Shown here: in pieces, positions 42,401-53,108 of the stretch
How the letters are laid out: every line of letters begins with the position of its first letter
Position numbering within the stretch: the stretch's first letter is position 1
From: Rhodothermales bacterium
Lineage (GTDB): Bacteria > Bacteroidota > Rhodothermia > Rhodothermales > Bin80
NCBI GenBank assembly: GCA_022822185.1
Contig: JAJECE010000011.1
Location: forward strand, 1 to 64,000
Direction of reading: 5' to 3'
Length of the DNA: 64,000 nucleotides
Made by a program: the position numbers and the translations under genes
Notes under the pieces: generated by a model
Database searches by the model: none
Seen by the model: only the letters and a program-made list of their open reading frames with translations
Told to the model about the DNA's origin: nothing

Positions 42401-42907
42401 TCCGGCAGACACACCACCCCGACATCTAAGAAGACTTGGGGAAGCACTGCGGTCTCTTTGTTTCTGACGGATTACGGGGATCCTCCACCAGACATTACTT
42501 TTCTGCAACATACGGCTACAAATGCGTTTAACCCCTTCAATGCCGGTTTTGAGTTACACCTGTGGGAAAGTCAATCAGAAATCGCTCGTTCCGTGAATTT
42601 CAGTAACTGGATCAGCGCATCCGTCAAGTCCATGGGCAGAGTTCAAAGCCATATCAGGAACATGCATAGAGATCTTCCCTGCTAACCTGCCGGAGAAAAC
42701 CAATATAGAAGGTGCAAGATGAATGTAGACAATCATCCTTTAATGCCATGTGGAGTGCGGTCATCTCATTTCAGATGGAGTCCACACAGCGATTGCTGCC
42801 AATCGCCCATTGAACTTTACGTGTGACCGTCTTCAGTAGGCAGGTGTTCTTTGCGGATCCTATGCGCATGTCCTTATCTTTTATCCATCACTTAATCTTA
42901 TCCTCTT

Positions 42908-44326
42908 ATGTCAGACACCTTTGATGTCATTGTAGTCGGGACAGGTCCCGGCGGCTATGAGACTGCAATCCGGGCCACACAGCTTGGCTTTAAAACTGCA
43001 GTAGTTGAAAAAAACAAACTGGGCGGGGTCTGCCTGAATATCGGCTGTATTCCCACCAAGGCACTCCTGAAAAGTGCGGAAATTGTGTCTTATACCAACA
43101 ACCTGAGTTCCTATGGGCTGGAACTGGATGGAACGGTTCGGGCAGATTTTCCAAAGGTGATTGATCGCAGTCGCAAGGTTGCTCAGAAAATGAATGGCGG
43201 CGTGCAGTTCCTCATGAAAAAGAATAACATTGATGTCGTGTTCGGCCATGCAAAACTGACTGGAAGTGGTTTTCTAAGCGTCACGCCATCGGTAGATATG
43301 GATGGTAAACAGATCGGAAGCGAACGTAAGTTGCAGGCAAAGCACATTATTCTTGCAACCGGAGCACGGGCCCGGGAAATTCCCCCGCTTCCGATTGATG
43401 GAGAGAAAATCATTGACTATAAGGGGGCGATGCTCCAAAAGACGCAACCGGCCCGTTTACTGATTGCAGGTGCAGGTGCTATCGGTGTGGAGTTCGCGTA
43501 CTTTTATCATCACATGGGCACACAGGTGCATCTGGTTGAACTGCAGGACCGTATTGTGCCCATTGAAGACGCAGATGTGTCCAAACAGTTAGCCAGATCA
43601 TTTAAGAAAGCTGGTATCAAGGTCAGCACCGGTGCTACCGTAGAACGCGTAGAGGAAGATGGCAAAACCCTTAAGGTGCACCTGAAAAGTTCCCGGAAAA
43701 ACGAAGTAATTGAAGTGGATCAGGTCCTCAGTTCGGTTGGCATTACGGGGAACATTGAAGATCTGGGGCTGGAGGAAGTTGGCATTGAGACCGAACGTGG
43801 ATTTATCAAAACGGACAATTTATCACGCACCAGAGTACGAGGCATCTATGCGATTGGCGATGTCGCAGGCCCGCCCTGGCTTGCGCACAAGGCGAGTCAT
43901 GAAGGCATCCTCTGTGTTGAAAACATTGCCGGCAAACAGGTCCATGCACTCGACAAAACGAATATTCCCGGCTGCACCTATTGTCAACCCCAGATTGCTT
44001 CCGTGGGGTACACCGAAAGTGCTGCCCGGGAAGAGGGATACGAGATCAAGGTTGGAAAATTCCCCTTCTCTGCATCCGGGAAAGCGTCTGCGGCGGGCCA
44101 CACGGACGGGTTCGTGAAGGTGATCTATGATGCGAAGTATGGCGAACTTCTGGGATGCCATGTGATCGGCCACGACGCGACGGAACTGATTGCGGAAGTC
44201 GTGACTGCACGTACCCTGGAAACCACCTACCATGAAATCCTGGATGCCATCCATCCGCACCCGACTCTGTCCGAGACCATCATGGAGGCCACGCGTGACG
44301 CAATGGGTCAATCCATCAACATTTAA
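42908..44326 (+). CDS. lpdA: Dihydrolipoyl dehydrogenase
   Basis: GGVCLNIGCIPTKALLKSAE, ATGARAREIPPLPIDG, HPHPTLSETIMEA. Confidence 0.95.
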   Translation: MSDTFDVIVVGTGPGGYETAIRATQLGFKTAVVEKNKLGGVCLNIGCIPTKALLKSAEIVSYTNNLSSYGLELDGTVRADFPKVIDRSRKVAQKMNGGVQFLMKKNNIDVVFGHAKLTGSGFLSVTPSVDMDGKQIGSERKLQAKHIILATGARAREIPPLPIDGEKIIDYKGAMLQKTQPARLLIAGAGAIGVEFAYFYHHMGTQVHLVELQDRIVPIEDADVSKQLARSFKKAGIKVSTGATVERVEEDGKTLKVHLKSSRKNEVIEVDQVLSSVGITGNIEDLGLEEVGIETERGFIKTDNLSRTRVRGIYAIGDVAGPPWLAHKASHEGILCVENIAGKQVHALDKTNIPGCTYCQPQIASVGYTESAAREEGYEIKVGKFPFSASGKASAAGHTDGFVKVIYDAKYGELLGCHVIGHDATELIAEVVTARTLETTYHEILDAIHPHPTLSETIMEATRDAMGQSINI

Positions 44327-44352
44327 CATAGTCTCAGGATATAGGAAAATTA

Positions 44353-47300
44353 ATGGAATTCAAAGACAAAGCCATAGAATATGCGGAGGATTTATGTCAT
44401 CGAAGAAGGGGTAAAGAAAATGTAGTTAACTATAATTTGCGCCGAATTCTGGAAGAGTATCAAATTGAGCATTACGCCGAACATCCCGCTGGTAATGGAC
44501 GTGTTGATATATACCTACCCAGACATCGATTAGTCATTGAGACTAAGGCACCCGGTGCAGTTTCATTAGAGAATAAATCGCAGGTTGATAGATATGTAAA
44601 ATATCTTGCTAGCGAGGAAGGACAACTACTACATTTTGACGGAAAAAATCCACCTTCATTTACTGGTGTTCTTACCGATGGTCGTACTTGGTATGCCTGG
44701 AAATATCACCATGCCCTAGGGAGAGAATTAGAGCAAATTCTTGATCGATTTACCCCAATAGACGGTCGTAGCCTCTTGAAAAATTTAATCACACTATGGC
44801 ACGGAAAAATATTTGGAAAACCAGGAATTGATGCAAATCCAAAAGAACATTTCAAGGCATGGTTAAACGAACTCAGGGATATTTATCAATATCTTTCCGG
44901 TGAAAGACGTACACACACCAACACAAAGATATCTTTGTGGCTGGACATGTTACGAACATCCAGTATGGCTCCCCAGCGTAAGTATGACCAAGAACATCTT
45001 TTCGTAGCCCACACCTTTCTGGTTGCGCTGGCAAGAGGGGTGATTCACGCAGTTGTTAAGCCGAATGATGAGCCTAATTCTAAGGATTTGCTCGGCGATG
45101 GATTCATTGCTTGGGTTTTAGACTCAACCAAAGGCAAGAAATGGGCGGATGATTTTCTGCAGGAGATAAATAAGTGGGACTGGACACGCAGAACTGGTGA
45201 TGTGCTCCGTCCACTATATGAGGCATTCGTAGAAGAGAAGGATCGAAAATCCTTTGGTGAATTCTATACACCTGATTGGCTAGCACAGTTTATGATTGAA
45301 GAGGTTTTAGATGATGATTGGTGTGCAGCATCCATTACATCTGCATTGCGATCTGAGACGGACTCCAGAGCACTTGACGGCGTAGGGGTACTGGACCCCG
45401 CCTGTGGTTCTGGTACATTCCTCTATTTTGCCGCACAGAGGCTTATGAAATCACATGCAATGGCGAAGCAAGGCCTCACCGCCGCTGAAAAGTCAAATGT
45501 GGTTGCTAAACTGGTAAATGGCATTGATGTACATCCTGTGGCTGCAGAAATGGCAAGGGCCACGATCATGCGTGCACTAAGATGGGAACCGGGTGAAGGT
45601 ATCCGTTCTCTCAGGATTTATGAGGGAGATTCATTACAGTTGCGTAGTCATGAGGATTCCCTATTCACACCTGGTCCAGATGAAGTAGTATTTGAGTCAC
45701 CACAAGGGGATAAGATACTGTTGCCCCATGCCTTTCTGTACAGAACAGACTTTGCTAAATCCGTTCGTCGTCTCGTTGAAACCGCCGTTCAGGGTAATGA
45801 TTGCCCAGATGATATCATTGCTTCCAGCCAACCTGAAGACAGGGATAAAATTCGGGAAGCGCACAAAAGTCTCGTTAAAATTATTCATAGAGAAGGTAAT
45901 TCTGTGTGGACATGGTATATAGTCAATATGTCTGGCCCCTATCAATTGTCCCAGCGAAAGATTGATCGGATTGTGGCCAACCCCCCTTGGGTATCCATGG
46001 CTGGGATACAGGACGAAACCAGAAAACGTGCTCTTGAAGCCTTTGCGCAAAACAAATCAGGGATCTGGTCAGGTGGCAAAAACGCACCCCATTTTGATAT
46101 TGCACAGTTATTCGTGAAACGATGCAGGGAAATGTATCTTATGGAAAAAGAACATAACCCATCAGCATGGCTTGTAAAACTAGCCGCACTTACCTCAGGT
46201 GGATGGCAGAAATTTAGGGAGAAGCACGGAAATATTCTTAAGCAATCGATAGATCTTATGGCAGCTCAGCCTTTCGGAGGTGGGGATGCTCGGCGATGTT
46301 GCGTATTGCTTGAATGTCGAGAGGCTAGATCAATCTCTGAAATCTGCCACACCCCTAAGGCCATTGCTAAGTTGGTCACTCCACGCCGTAGACCAGAACC
46401 GCATATGACTTGGCAAGATGCCTCTTTACTACTTTCGTTTGAGGCCGCTCCCAGACCATTCCCTGTTTCTCCTTCCGAATATTATAAGAAACGCTTCCGA
46501 CAGGGTGCTACGATCACGCCAATGGTGCTTACACTTGTAGATAAAGTAATAGACGAAACGGAAAACCAATGTACTATTACAACTGTTGTATCTCAGAAAT
46601 CTCCATGGAACGAATTGCCACCCCAGAAAGGGACTTTTCAGAAGACATGGATAAGACGTACCCTTAAATCACAACGTCTCCTACCGTTCATAGTTCACCC
46701 AGAATTGCATCAGACAATTGTCCCTACAGGATCGAATGGCTTATATATACATTCCACACCAAGTAGAAAATCTCAATCATGGCACTCGCTTGATGAAATA
46801 TATAGAGAGTACCGAGGAAGGGGAATATCGACTCCAAAGACATTGATTGAACAAATCGATTATCAAAAGAAAATTACACATCAACTAAACAATAATAGTG
46901 ATCAATTAACTAAAGTTGTCTACCCCGCTTCTGCGGACATTATGCGGGCTGCCCGAATGATTCATAATAAAGCCATTGTTGATTCAAGCGTATACTGGTA
47001 TATCGCCGAAAATGAGGAGGAATCTGCCTACCTTGTTGGTGTATTGAATGCCTCCGTCTTGACCGAAGCATTTTCGGAGTCACGGACTAGTGGGAGAACA
47101 TTCCATAAAAATCCTTGGCGGAAAATACCCATTCCCAGATATAATAAGGATGATACTATACACAAGAATATTGTAAAATTAACACTACGTGCAGAAGACT
47201 TAGCAGCAACCGTTCTCGCCAACCGCGAAAAAATGGGGGGGGGGCAAGTTGGGGTTTCCAGGCGTATCAGGGAATTGCTGGATCACGAGGGTGTTATGGA

Positions 47301-47361
47301 CGAGATCAATAAACTAATCCGTGTACTCCTGCCCGATCACACGCATCGTCAGTCATGGTAA
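44353..47361 (+). CDS. Type IIG/IIL-like fused nuclease-N6-adenine methyltransferase
   Basis: N-terminal nuclease-like GRVDIYLPRHRLVIETKAPG; MTase motifs VLDPACGSGTFLYFA and IVANPPWVSM; 1002 aa single polypeptide. Confidence 0.85.
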   Translation: MEFKDKAIEYAEDLCHRRRGKENVVNYNLRRILEEYQIEHYAEHPAGNGRVDIYLPRHRLVIETKAPGAVSLENKSQVDRYVKYLASEEGQLLHFDGKNPPSFTGVLTDGRTWYAWKYHHALGRELEQILDRFTPIDGRSLLKNLITLWHGKIFGKPGIDANPKEHFKAWLNELRDIYQYLSGERRTHTNTKISLWLDMLRTSSMAPQRKYDQEHLFVAHTFLVALARGVIHAVVKPNDEPNSKDLLGDGFIAWVLDSTKGKKWADDFLQEINKWDWTRRTGDVLRPLYEAFVEEKDRKSFGEFYTPDWLAQFMIEEVLDDDWCAASITSALRSETDSRALDGVGVLDPACGSGTFLYFAAQRLMKSHAMAKQGLTAAEKSNVVAKLVNGIDVHPVAAEMARATIMRALRWEPGEGIRSLRIYEGDSLQLRSHEDSLFTPGPDEVVFESPQGDKILLPHAFLYRTDFAKSVRRLVETAVQGNDCPDDIIASSQPEDRDKIREAHKSLVKIIHREGNSVWTWYIVNMSGPYQLSQRKIDRIVANPPWVSMAGIQDETRKRALEAFAQNKSGIWSGGKNAPHFDIAQLFVKRCREMYLMEKEHNPSAWLVKLAALTSGGWQKFREKHGNILKQSIDLMAAQPFGGGDARRCCVLLECREARSISEICHTPKAIAKLVTPRRRPEPHMTWQDASLLLSFEAAPRPFPVSPSEYYKKRFRQGATITPMVLTLVDKVIDETENQCTITTVVSQKSPWNELPPQKGTFQKTWIRRTLKSQRLLPFIVHPELHQTIVPTGSNGLYIHSTPSRKSQSWHSLDEIYREYRGRGISTPKTLIEQIDYQKKITHQLNNNSDQLTKVVYPASADIMRAARMIHNKAIVDSSVYWYIAENEEESAYLVGVLNASVLTEAFSESRTSGRTFHKNPWRKIPIPRYNKDDTIHKNIVKLTLRAEDLAATVLANREKMGGGQVGVSRRIRELLDHEGVMDEINKLIRVLLPDHTHRQSW
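47235..47244. repeat. Poly-G(10) tract near the 3' end of the RM-like gene
   Basis: aaaaaatggggggggggcaagtt; codons ATG GGG GGG GGG CAA. Confidence 0.95.
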
Positions 47362-47705
47362 AGTCAATCTCCACTGTCTGGATATTAAACAATTTTCGTT
47401 TCCTCTTCATGTTTAATTACGGATGATTATTTTTTCGTTAGTCATACTCAATACGAAAGCGGATCAATTCAGCTCCTGACGGATTACTTCTACATGCGTC
47501 GTAAGTTTGGAATCCAACATACCGCTGAATAGTATCCGTACGGGAACCCCATATCAGATTTGAATTCGTTCGTACTCAGGTATAGATCAAGCCTGCATGC
47601 CAGCCTCTGAACAGAGGGAGATGTATCGGTGTTGGGAAAAGTGCAGAAAAAAATAAAAAATATCTAAAATCGGTGATTTTTTGCCTTTTTTTCATACGTA
47701 TTCCG

Positions 47706-47713
47706 TATCTTTG
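47706..47713 (+). promoter_or_regulatory. Candidate Bacteroidota -7 element (TATCTTTG) 5 bp upstream of the IS66 tnpC ATG
   Basis: cgtattccgTATCTTTGcacgtATG; matches TAnnTTTG consensus. Confidence 0.5.
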
Positions 47714-47718
47714 CACGT

Positions 47719-49353
47719 ATGGAAAATCGCGCGGCACACTTAGCATCTTTGGGCAAAGAAGAACTAATTGAATTAGTTCAGGAACAGGCTTCGATAATCC
47801 TGGAGAAAGAAGAAATTATCCAAGAGAAAGAGGAAATTATCCTAGAGAAAGAAGAAATTATCCAAGAGAAAGAGGAGATTATTCTAAATCAGGAGGGGGT
47901 TCTCCAATCTAGAGAAGCCTGCATTGCGTATCTCAAGCAGATGTATTATGGACAGAAGCGGGAGCGGTTTACGGAGGTTCCCCATGCGCAGGGAGAATTG
48001 TTTTGGACTCCATCCTCTGGGGTGGAGGAGCCCGTTTCTGAAGTCCCGCCGGAAGAACCTGCGACCCCCAAACCGTCGAAGCGGAAGGGGAAGCGGAAGC
48101 CCTCCTTGCGGGGCAAGATTCCAGATCACATTCCGCACGAGGTCATTGTATTGGATCCCGATATTGACCTTGAGGGTCTGATCAAGATTGGGGAGGAATC
48201 TCGTGTGATTCTGCAGAGGACTCCCGCCAGAGTGAAGGTCATCAAATTGATTCGGAATAAGTACTGTGACCCGAAAAACCCTAAAGCGGGGGTTCATGTT
48301 GCGGATTTACCCGATCATGTAATTGGGAAGTTGACGGCAGACAGCGGGTTACTGGCTCAGGTGACGGTCGACAAATTTGTGTACCATACGCCCGCCGAAC
48401 GCATCTCGCAGCAGTTTTCGCAGGAGGGACTTGAGATTCCGAAGTCGACGATTGTGGGCTGGCACCGAGCGGTTGCGAAGCGTCTAGTTATTCTGTGGAT
48501 TTTATTGCAGGAAACGATCCTGAATGGAGCGTATCTCCAAGTGGACGAGACCCGGATTCCCGTTCAGGATCCGCTGAAAAGTAAATTGACGGGCAAGCAT
48601 CATCTGGGCTATTATTGGGTGTATTCGGATCCCGTGAATCAGTTAGTAATGTTCGACTATCAGAAAGGACGATCCCGGGATGGCCCGATGGCCATCCTGG
48701 AGGGGTTCAAAGGTGCCTTACAGACCGATGGATACGTCGTGTATGACATATTTGAGAACTTTGAGGAGATTGAATTACATGGCTGTTGGGCCCATGTCCG
48801 GCGATATTTTCACAAAGCAAAAAAGATTCAACCGAATCATGCAAATCATGTGCTGCATCTGATACAAAAACTCTATGCAGTGGAGAAAAAACTTCGGAAA
48901 GATGCGGTTTCGTTTGAAACGCGTGTGGAAGTTCGTCAAGAAAAGTCGGTTCCGATTCTGGATGAACTCAAGATCTACCTTGAGACGCATCCCACGATCC
49001 CCGAATGTCCGTGGCATGTTGCGGTGAACTATGCGCTGAATCGTTGGGACCGATTGATCCGCTTCACCAAGAACGGTGCGGTTGAGATTGACAATAATCT
49101 GGTGGAAAACCGAATTCGACCGGTTGCTCTGGGGAGAAAGAATTATTTATTTGCCGGCTCCCATGATGCTGCCAGAGATGCCGCAATCCTCTATTCGCTG
49201 ATGAGCACCTGTAAATTGCATGGCGTAAACTATGTCGAATGGCTCAAGGATGTATTGGAGCGGATTCCGAAAACCCCGAAGGAGTTGCTTCCTACACTCT
49301 TGCCCCACTACTGGAAGGCCGAACGGGAGGCAAAGCTTGCCAAAGCGGCATAG
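47719..49353 (+). mobile_element. IS66-family transposase (TnpC), stand-alone
   Basis: GKLTADSGLLAQVTVDKFVYHTPAERISQQF, GHLGYYWVYSDPVNQLVMFDY-like HHLGYYW, WAHVRRYFHKA, VEIDNNLVENRIRPVALGRKNYLFAGSHDAA. Confidence 0.93.
47803..47886 (+). repeat. Four imperfect 21-bp tandem repeats encoding EKEEII(L/Q)
   Basis: gagaaagaagaaattatccaa / gagaaagaggaaattatccta / gagaaagaagaaattatccaa / gagaaagaggagattattcta. Confidence 0.9.
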
Positions 49354-49371
49354 CCTCCCTGCCAGCGGACA

Positions 49372-50230
49372 TTAACAATATTGTTGGTGCGAATTGTGCA
49401 TGCATGTATGGGATTCTCGCACGGATACGCTGAATATACCCCGCACTGGCGGGAAATCACTGTAATCCCTCCCGACTGCAACCTGAATGTGACGTTCATC
49501 ACAGTCTCCATCGTTGACGGGATCTACACCAAACCATCCTGTGCCCGGCAGCCAGCATTCAACCCAGGCATGACTCTCACTTCGCCCGCCATGACCACTG
49601 TCCGATCCAAGATAGCCTGACACATAACGGGAGGGAATGCCCCAACTCCGCAATATCGAGATCATCACATGAGCATAATCCTGACACACGCCCCGACCAC
49701 CTTCAAGGATGTGATCTATCGGCGACTGCGCGGTGGTACTCCCGGGCTCGTAGACAAAGGCCGTGCGCAGCGTCGCTTTAAGTTTCTGGATGCTGTTCAA
49801 GGGAGTGTTGCCCTTCTCGATCCCAAATTCTTTCATAAATCGCTTCAACGTGGCAGATGAGGGTTGCGCAAAATGACTCGGCTGGAGCATGATCCACTGC
49901 TGTGGATCCTGTATAGAAGCTTCAAGAGCATCCCAGTTTAAGGTTTCAAGAGAATCAGGCAGCGGAGGCTGGGAAACTACATCAACCTCAGAGATTGCAC
50001 GGATGTGAAGTTCGTGATGCGGGCTGGGACGATCAAAAAAAATGCCCCTGATTACCGTAAGGAGCACTGAACGTAAAAATGGCACCCCCGGGATCAGTGT
50101 TAAGAGAAAAGTTGCGGACCAACTGGCGAAGATTACGGGCAGGTACAAGGAAAAGTGTAAGCACCGATCCAGTTACGGCGCTTTTGTATGTAAATTTCAA
50201 CTCATGACGTATGGAATAGCGGGCAGTCAT
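49372..50230 (-). pseudogene. Transglutaminase-like protein with frameshift at an 8-bp poly-A/T tract
   Basis: MTARYSIRHELKFTYKSAVTGSVLTLFLVPARNLRQ...GNQGHFF* (50033-50230) continues in another frame FFDRPSPHHELHIRAISEVDV...GGRGVCQDYAHVMISILRSWGIPSRYVSGYLG...ESHAWVECWLPGTGWFGVDPVND. Confidence 0.8.
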
Positions 50231-51195
50231 GATGGTAATCCCTGCTCTAAGGAATAATGTATATACTCTTCAATGATGAGGTTGTGGAGTGTACGACAGC
50301 CTTCAGCAAAATCTTCCAGGAAATCCTGTGTATCTGCATCATCCACGGAGGCCTGCAAATTTGTCTCAATTGCAGCGGCTAAGCGCAATGCGTGGCGATG
50401 CGGTGCTCTTCGCGGATGCCGTCCCCCCGCCGGATCTATGCCTGCCAGTAAAAACTGAACGGACCGGGTCGAGAAACTCAGGGAATACGGAATCTCAGGA
50501 TTGGCAATCAAAAAAGCCAGTGCCTGTTCAGACTGAATCATCATTGAATAGGTTCGGCAGTATGCCTCGTAGGCCGCGCATACATGCAGCAGCCCTGCCC
50601 ACGTCTGAGATTTTTTACTAGACGGACAGGACCATGCCTGCAACAGGGCTGTCTGGAGTTGTAAACGCTCTACAAAGCGGCCCAACTCAAAGAACCTCCA
50701 CGCATGATCTCTGGACATTCTGGTCTCAATAACGCCGGATAAATGTCGAAGTCGGTCAACGACCCCCGCAGGCAGCCTGTTGGGACCCTGCCCCCAATAC
50801 TCTGTGAAGTTGCAGTTTCGGAGCCATAGAAAACCATCATTAAGACAGGTCCAAACCCGAACAGGCAGCCAGGGACGAAGCTGTTTGGCATTCTCACGGG
50901 CTTTCGCCCAACTCTGAATAATGGAATCACGATTTTCGGTGTCTTCAATCAGATGAGCCGCAAGCGCAAAGGCATCAGGAACCAGAAAGGCTTCCGCATT
51001 GCCAGTTTCCGTAGGAGATATGGGAGGAGGCTGGCCCAGTGCCGCATACAAGATCCGCCAGCCGTGCGCCAATACATCAACAGGCCGATCAACTAGACGT
51101 GCAAGATGATGGTCCAGTAGACGCGCCGAATGCTCAGCACGCTCAAAATATCGACCCATCCAGTAAAAATCTCCAGCAGCTCTAGCCAGCATCAC
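50227..51195 (-). CDS. Alpha-E domain-containing protein
   Basis: MLARAAGDFYWMGRYFERAEHSARLLD; operon position next to ATP-grasp and transglutaminase as in COG2307/2308 clusters. Confidence 0.88.
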   Translation of the reverse strand: MMLARAAGDFYWMGRYFERAEHSARLLDHHLARLVDRPVDVLAHGWRILYAALGQPPPISPTETGNAEAFLVPDAFALAAHLIEDTENRDSIIQSWAKARENAKQLRPWLPVRVWTCLNDGFLWLRNCNFTEYWGQGPNRLPAGVVDRLRHLSGVIETRMSRDHAWRFFELGRFVERLQLQTALLQAWSCPSSKKSQTWAGLLHVCAAYEAYCRTYSMMIQSEQALAFLIANPEIPYSLSFSTRSVQFLLAGIDPAGGRHPRRAPHRHALRLAAAIETNLQASVDDADTQDFLEDFAEGCRTLHNLIIEEYIHYSLEQGLPS

Positions 51196-52595
51196 GCACT
51201 CCTTTCGTTTTCATTAATAATCCATAGATCCTTGCAGCCTCCACCCTGACTTGAATTGACGACTAGACTTCCCTGACGAAGCGCGACGCGGCAGAGCCCC
51301 CCAGGCGCGACCCAGGTTTCTTTTCTTCCTCGAAGCACAAAAGGGCGAACATCTACATGGCGCGGTACAATCTTCCCGCCAACAAAGCACGGTGCACGGG
51401 AAAGAGCGAGCGTCGGTTGAGAAATAAAATTCGCCGGATCACTTCGCAACCGTTTAGAAAAATCTCTTTTCTCCTTTGCTGATGCATGCGGCCCGACCAA
51501 CATTCCGTACCCCCCGGACCCTCCGACCTCCTTCACAACTAATCTATCAAGATTTTCCAGTGTATACGTCAGTCCCTCGGTGGTCCTGCACAGGTACGTC
51601 TCAACATTTGAAAGAATCGGCTCCTCCGAAAGAAAATATCGGATCAGTTTGGGTACATAGGCATAAAGTGCCTTATCATCGGCCACACCGGTACCCGGGG
51701 CATTGGCAATGATAACATTACCCATCCGATATGCATGAAACAGGCCGGGGACTCCCAGAAGGGAATCACTGCGAAACGTCACCGGATCCAGAAATTCGTC
51801 ATTCACCCTTCGGTAGATCACATCAACTCTCTTGAGTCCAGAGACCGTTCGCATGTACACTAGACCGTTATGTACAACCATGTCACGTCCTTCAACGAGT
51901 TCAGCCCCCATCTCACCGGCGAGAAAGGCATGTTCATAGTACGCTGAACTGTACCGGCCGGGAGTCAATACTGCTATCCGTGGACGTTGTGTCCAAGTAG
52001 CAAGTGAGGCCAACTGAGAATAAAGCTGCCCTGGGTATGGAAGAACCTCCCGCACATTGTGCGCCCGATACAGCCGTGGCATGGCCTGCTTTATCGCAGC
52101 ACGGCAGGCAAGCATGTAAGAGACACCTGACGGCACACGAAGATTATCCTCAAGGACGGAAAATCCATCGTGAGTACGGACTATATCTGTGCCGCAAACT
52201 GAGACATAAGTATCGTGGGGGACCTTTGTGTCCAGCATTTCCATGCGATATTGGGGGCATCCCAAAACCAGTTCATGAGGTACGATACCATCACGCAGTG
52301 ACCACCCTTCATGGTAAATATCCTTCAGGAACAGATTGAGCGCGTGCAAGCGCTGGCGAAGTCCCTGGTCAATATGATCCCATTCAGAATCAGTTAGAAC
52401 CCGCGGCACGCAGTCAATCGGAATAATTTGCTCCGTAACTTCTTTTTTCCCAATTACCGTGAAGGTGATCCCCTCATGAAGAAACTGTCGCCGGACACCA
52501 TCATGAAGCTGCATCAACAGCTCTGATGTGGCATTATTGAACGCCGTGCCCAGTTGCTGCGCCGCCGGACGCAATGTCCCGTCGCCATGGAACAT
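51192..52595 (-). CDS. Circularly permuted type 2 ATP-grasp protein
   Basis: FSVLEDNLRVPSGVSYMLACR, NAPGTGVADDKALYAYVPKLIRYFLSEEPIL, VKEVGGSGGYGMLVGPHAS. Confidence 0.9.
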   Translation of the reverse strand: MFHGDGTLRPAAQQLGTAFNNATSELLMQLHDGVRRQFLHEGITFTVIGKKEVTEQIIPIDCVPRVLTDSEWDHIDQGLRQRLHALNLFLKDIYHEGWSLRDGIVPHELVLGCPQYRMEMLDTKVPHDTYVSVCGTDIVRTHDGFSVLEDNLRVPSGVSYMLACRAAIKQAMPRLYRAHNVREVLPYPGQLYSQLASLATWTQRPRIAVLTPGRYSSAYYEHAFLAGEMGAELVEGRDMVVHNGLVYMRTVSGLKRVDVIYRRVNDEFLDPVTFRSDSLLGVPGLFHAYRMGNVIIANAPGTGVADDKALYAYVPKLIRYFLSEEPILSNVETYLCRTTEGLTYTLENLDRLVVKEVGGSGGYGMLVGPHASAKEKRDFSKRLRSDPANFISQPTLALSRAPCFVGGKIVPRHVDVRPFVLRGRKETWVAPGGLCRVALRQGSLVVNSSQGGGCKDLWIINENERSA

Positions 52596-53108
52596 CTCGT
52601 CTCGAAAACGGCTTTCCAGCGAATAATGAGCGAACCCTCCTTCGCCAGCAACGTGGGGCCCACTACGCTTGACCGCACACGATCAAAAGACATGTGTGCC
52701 GTTGTGCTCAACTTATCCGGAACAGATGTGGTTGCCGTCTCCAGTGTATCCATGTTCGGTACAATCCTATGTTCTTGGCCAGATTTATTGTAGCCGCCGG
52801 TTCAATATACTACAATTTATCGCAGCGGCGCAGTTCAATCGTCTTCCAAGAACTGTCAGATTTTCTGAAAGCCATGAATAAGCACAGATGACTTTGAACA
52901 GCCCCGGATACATTGAACCGGACCGAAAGTCAGACTCAACACTTTTATAATACCATTAGCAGTGATGCCAGCCGGCAGAAGGCTTACATAACCCCGGCCA
53001 TCGTTGTTCTCAAAAAGAACAGACTGGGTTCAGAATATGACTACCTATAATGACCCACTGCAATAGTATATAAACCGACGATAATCTATCATTCGATACG
53101 GATGTAGA

